NCBI GenBank assembly: GCA_937995745.1 | Contig: CALKIU010000010.1 | Coordinates: forward strand, 1 to 15,951 | Direction: 5' to 3' | From: an uncultured Bacillaceae bacterium | GTDB taxonomy: Bacteria > Bacillota > Bacilli > Bacillales > Cytobacillaceae | Length of the DNA stretch: 15,951 bases | In this document: piece after piece, positions 13,881 through 15,951 of the stretch | Numbering within the stretch: the stretch's first letter is position 1 | Layout: each line of letters opens with the position of its first letter | Notes under the pieces: generated by a model | Databases searched by the model: none | Seen by the model: only the letters and a program-made list of their open reading frames with translations | Told to the model about the DNA's origin: nothing | Translations under genes and position numbers: made by a program

Positions 13881-15942
13881 AAGGGATTTATTGCTGGAAA
13901 TCGGCTTGGAAGAAATGCCTGCCCGTTTTGTGACAAGTTCGATGGAACAGCTTTCGGAAAAAGTTCAAAACTGGCTGAAGGAAAAGAAAGTGGGTTATGA
14001 AGGGGTTTCCGCTTTTTCAACCCCCCGCCGTCTTGCCGTTCTTGTCGAGGGTGTCAGAGAGGCGCAAGAAGATACGCAAGAGGAAGTCAAAGGCCCGGCC
14101 AAGAAAATTGCCCTTGATGAAAACGGCCAATGGACGAAAGCCGCAATCGGCTTTACAAGGGGACAAGGCATGACGGTTGATGATATCTATTTCAAAGAAG
14201 TGAACGGGGTTGAATATTGCTTTGTGGAAAAATTTACAAAAGGCGAAGAAACCGTCAATCTGCTGCCCCAATTGAAAGAAATCATCACCGGCCTGTCATT
14301 TCCGATCAATATGTACTGGGGAATCGGCGAATTGCGCTATATCCGGCCAATCAAATGGATAACGGTTTTGTACGGCCAAGAATTGATTCCCATTTCCGTC
14401 GCCGGGGTTTCATCATCCAACTGGAGCATGGGGCATCGCTTTTTGGGCAAAAAAATCGTTCTTTCCGCGGCGGATGAATACGAAAAAGCTCTGGCGGAAC
14501 AATTTGTGATTGCCGATCCGGAAAAGAGAAAAGAAATGATATTGGCGCAAATCAAATCGTTGGAAGAGGAAAATAACTGGGTGATTCCCGTAGATGAAGA
14601 ACTTTTGGAAGAAGTCAATAATCTTGTCGAATATCCGACTGCTCTATACGGCCGTTTCAGCGAAGAATTTCTCCGCCTGCCCGATGAAGTTCTTATCACG
14701 TCTATGAAGGAGCATCAGCGTTATTTTCCCGTAAAATCGAAAGACGGGAAGCTGCTGCCGTATTTTGTGACGGTTCGCAACGGAGATGACCGGTATTTGG
14801 ATATTGTGGCGAAAGGAAATGAAAAAGTATTGCATGCAAGATTGGCCGATGCGGTGTTTTTCTATGAAGAGGACGGAAAATTGGCCATTGACGATTGTTT
14901 GGCAAAGCTCGAGACCATTGTCTATCATGAAGAGATCGGCACATTGGCCGGAAAAGTGAACAGGGTGCGAAAGCTGACAAACCAACTGGCTGATTTGCTG
15001 GCTTTCAGCCCCGAAGATAAAAAAATGGCCGATCGTGCGGCGGAAATATGCAAATTTGATTTGGTCACAAATATGGTGAATGAATTCCCCGAGCTGCAGG
15101 GATTCATGGGTGAAAAATATGCGCTGCAAAAAGGGGAACCGGAAATTGTGGCCAAAGCCATTAACGAACATTATATGCCGAGAAATGCGGAAGACTCTTT
15201 GCCCTCCACCGCGCCGGGTTCTTTGTTGGCGGTTGCCGAAAAAATGGATACGATTGCCGCTTTCTTTGCTATCGGCAATATTCCAACCGGTTCCCAAGAT
15301 CCTTACGCATTGCGGAGGCAAGCTTCCGGTGTTGTGCAAATTTTGGCGGAAAAAGGCTGGAAAATTGCACTGGAAGAATTAATTGATACGGCCGTTCACC
15401 ATGTGGCTGAAGACGGAATTCCTGTAAAAGATGGCGGAAAACTGCAAGAAGATATACTCGCGTTCTGCAAGCTGCGGTTAAAGTATTTGTTGCAAGAACG
15501 CCATATTCGTTACGACATTATTGATTCCGTGCTGGCATCAAAAGTTGGCGTTGTTTCCGAATTGATACAAAAAGCCGAGGTTTTGCAGGACAAACTTCAA
15601 ACAGCCGATTTTAAAGAAAATATTGAAGCGCTTGGAAGAGTGTTGAACATTGCCGTCAAGGCGGAAGGCGGCCCGGTAAATGCGGAATGGTTTGAAAATG
15701 AATATGAACATCAACTGTACAACAAGTATTTGCATGTCAAACAACAACTGGAGGCCGGCTGCAATGTCAAAGACTATTTTGACCTGCTTGTTTCGCTGAA
15801 GGATGAAATAAATCAATATTTTGATCATACGATGGTGATGGTGGACGATGAAAGAATCCGCCGCAACCGTCTTAATTTGATGCACGGGCTTGCCGAATTG
15901 ATCAAGGGGTATGCGGATTTTAATAAAATTCGCGTTAAATGA
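13873..15942 (+). CDS. glyS: Glycyl-tRNA synthetase beta subunit
   Basis: The 689-residue protein begins MSKRDLLLEIGLEEMPARFV and contains FSTPRRLAVLVEGV, MYWGIGELRYIRPIKWI, DEVLITSMKEHQRYFPVK and PGSLLAVAEKMDTIAAFFAIGNIPTGSQDPYALRRQA, all diagnostic of GlyS. The C-terminal part (about 560-689) is the helical anticodon-binding region. It recognises tRNA-Gly for the alpha subunit. Length compares with about 679 residues in B. subtilis. AAAGGAGG (13856-13863) is 9 bases before ATG 13873. The window ends 9 bases after the stop with CTTTAAAGG, perhaps the ribosome site of the next gene (ccpN in B. subtilis); this is only inferred. Confidence 0.99.
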   Translation: MSKRDLLLEIGLEEMPARFVTSSMEQLSEKVQNWLKEKKVGYEGVSAFSTPRRLAVLVEGVREAQEDTQEEVKGPAKKIALDENGQWTKAAIGFTRGQGMTVDDIYFKEVNGVEYCFVEKFTKGEETVNLLPQLKEIITGLSFPINMYWGIGELRYIRPIKWITVLYGQELIPISVAGVSSSNWSMGHRFLGKKIVLSAADEYEKALAEQFVIADPEKRKEMILAQIKSLEEENNWVIPVDEELLEEVNNLVEYPTALYGRFSEEFLRLPDEVLITSMKEHQRYFPVKSKDGKLLPYFVTVRNGDDRYLDIVAKGNEKVLHARLADAVFFYEEDGKLAIDDCLAKLETIVYHEEIGTLAGKVNRVRKLTNQLADLLAFSPEDKKMADRAAEICKFDLVTNMVNEFPELQGFMGEKYALQKGEPEIVAKAINEHYMPRNAEDSLPSTAPGSLLAVAEKMDTIAAFFAIGNIPTGSQDPYALRRQASGVVQILAEKGWKIALEELIDTAVHHVAEDGIPVKDGGKLQEDILAFCKLRLKYLLQERHIRYDIIDSVLASKVGVVSELIQKAEVLQDKLQTADFKENIEALGRVLNIAVKAEGGPVNAEWFENEYEHQLYNKYLHVKQQLEAGCNVKDYFDLLVSLKDEINQYFDHTMVMVDDERIRRNRLNLMHGLAELIKGYADFNKIRVK

Positions 15943-15951
15943 CTTTAAAGG

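Noticed and set aside
14644..15339. 231-codon antisense ORF within glyS
   Set aside because: It is a shadow of the glyS reading frame with no ribosome site or recognisable domain. The antisense ORFs at 3432-4091 and 1737-2375 were rejected for the same reason.
1..15951. Mobile element, prophage, CRISPR or defence system
   Set aside because: No transposase, integrase, tandem spaced repeats or atypical gene block was seen. Gene order is conserved core Bacillaceae throughout.

Overview
The window is a stretch of core chromosome from a Gram-positive bacterium of the Bacillaceae. The gene order rpsU-yqeY-yqeZ(nfeD)-floA-yqfB-yqfC-yqfD-phoH-pgpH-ybeY-dgkA-cdd-era-yqzL-recO-glyQ-glyS is the one known from Bacillus subtilis and its relatives, and all genes lie on the + strand. 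Two sporulation-family genes (yqfC, yqfD) point to a spore former. AAGGAGG-type ribosome sites, TTG and GTG starts, a SigW-type promoter and a T-box leader fit a Firmicute. The species cannot be named from this sequence. No mobile element, CRISPR array, rRNA or tRNA gene was seen.

Layout. Bases 1-148 hold a terminator from the preceding gene, a SigA-type promoter and a hairpin leader for rpsU. rpsU and yqeY (149-782) end at a strong terminator (792-818). A gap of about 370 bases ends in a near-perfect SigW promoter (1040-1067) driving a membrane-stress operon: long-form NfeD, the flotillin FloA and a small partner, YqfB (1156-4053). A strong terminator at 4071-4114 closes that operon, and the yqfC start codon follows its T-run directly. 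yqfC, yqfD and phoH (4115-6617) come next, followed by a hairpin that includes the phoH stop codon.

A 342-base leader (6618-6959) precedes pgpH, the membrane c-di-AMP phosphodiesterase. It contains a possible promoter, a GC-rich foldable segment with two mutually exclusive pairings, and a 16-codon ORF overlapping the pgpH start. pgpH, ybeY, dgkA, cdd, era, yqzL and recO (6960-12572) follow closely. They cover c-di-AMP turnover, rRNA maturation, undecaprenol recycling, pyrimidine salvage, 30S assembly and recombination. A consensus SigA promoter 5 bases after recO drives a complete glycine T-box leader (GGC specifier, UGGA anti-acceptor sequence), which controls glyQ and glyS, the two subunits of glycyl-tRNA synthetase. 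The window ends 9 bases after glyS.

The genes are ordinary and highly conserved. I found no new multi-gene system. What deserves a second look lies between the genes: the pgpH leader and its short ORF, the terminator that contains the yqfC ribosome site, the 4-codon ORF before glyQ, and palindromes inside promoters. All RNA folds were paired by eye, without energy calculation.
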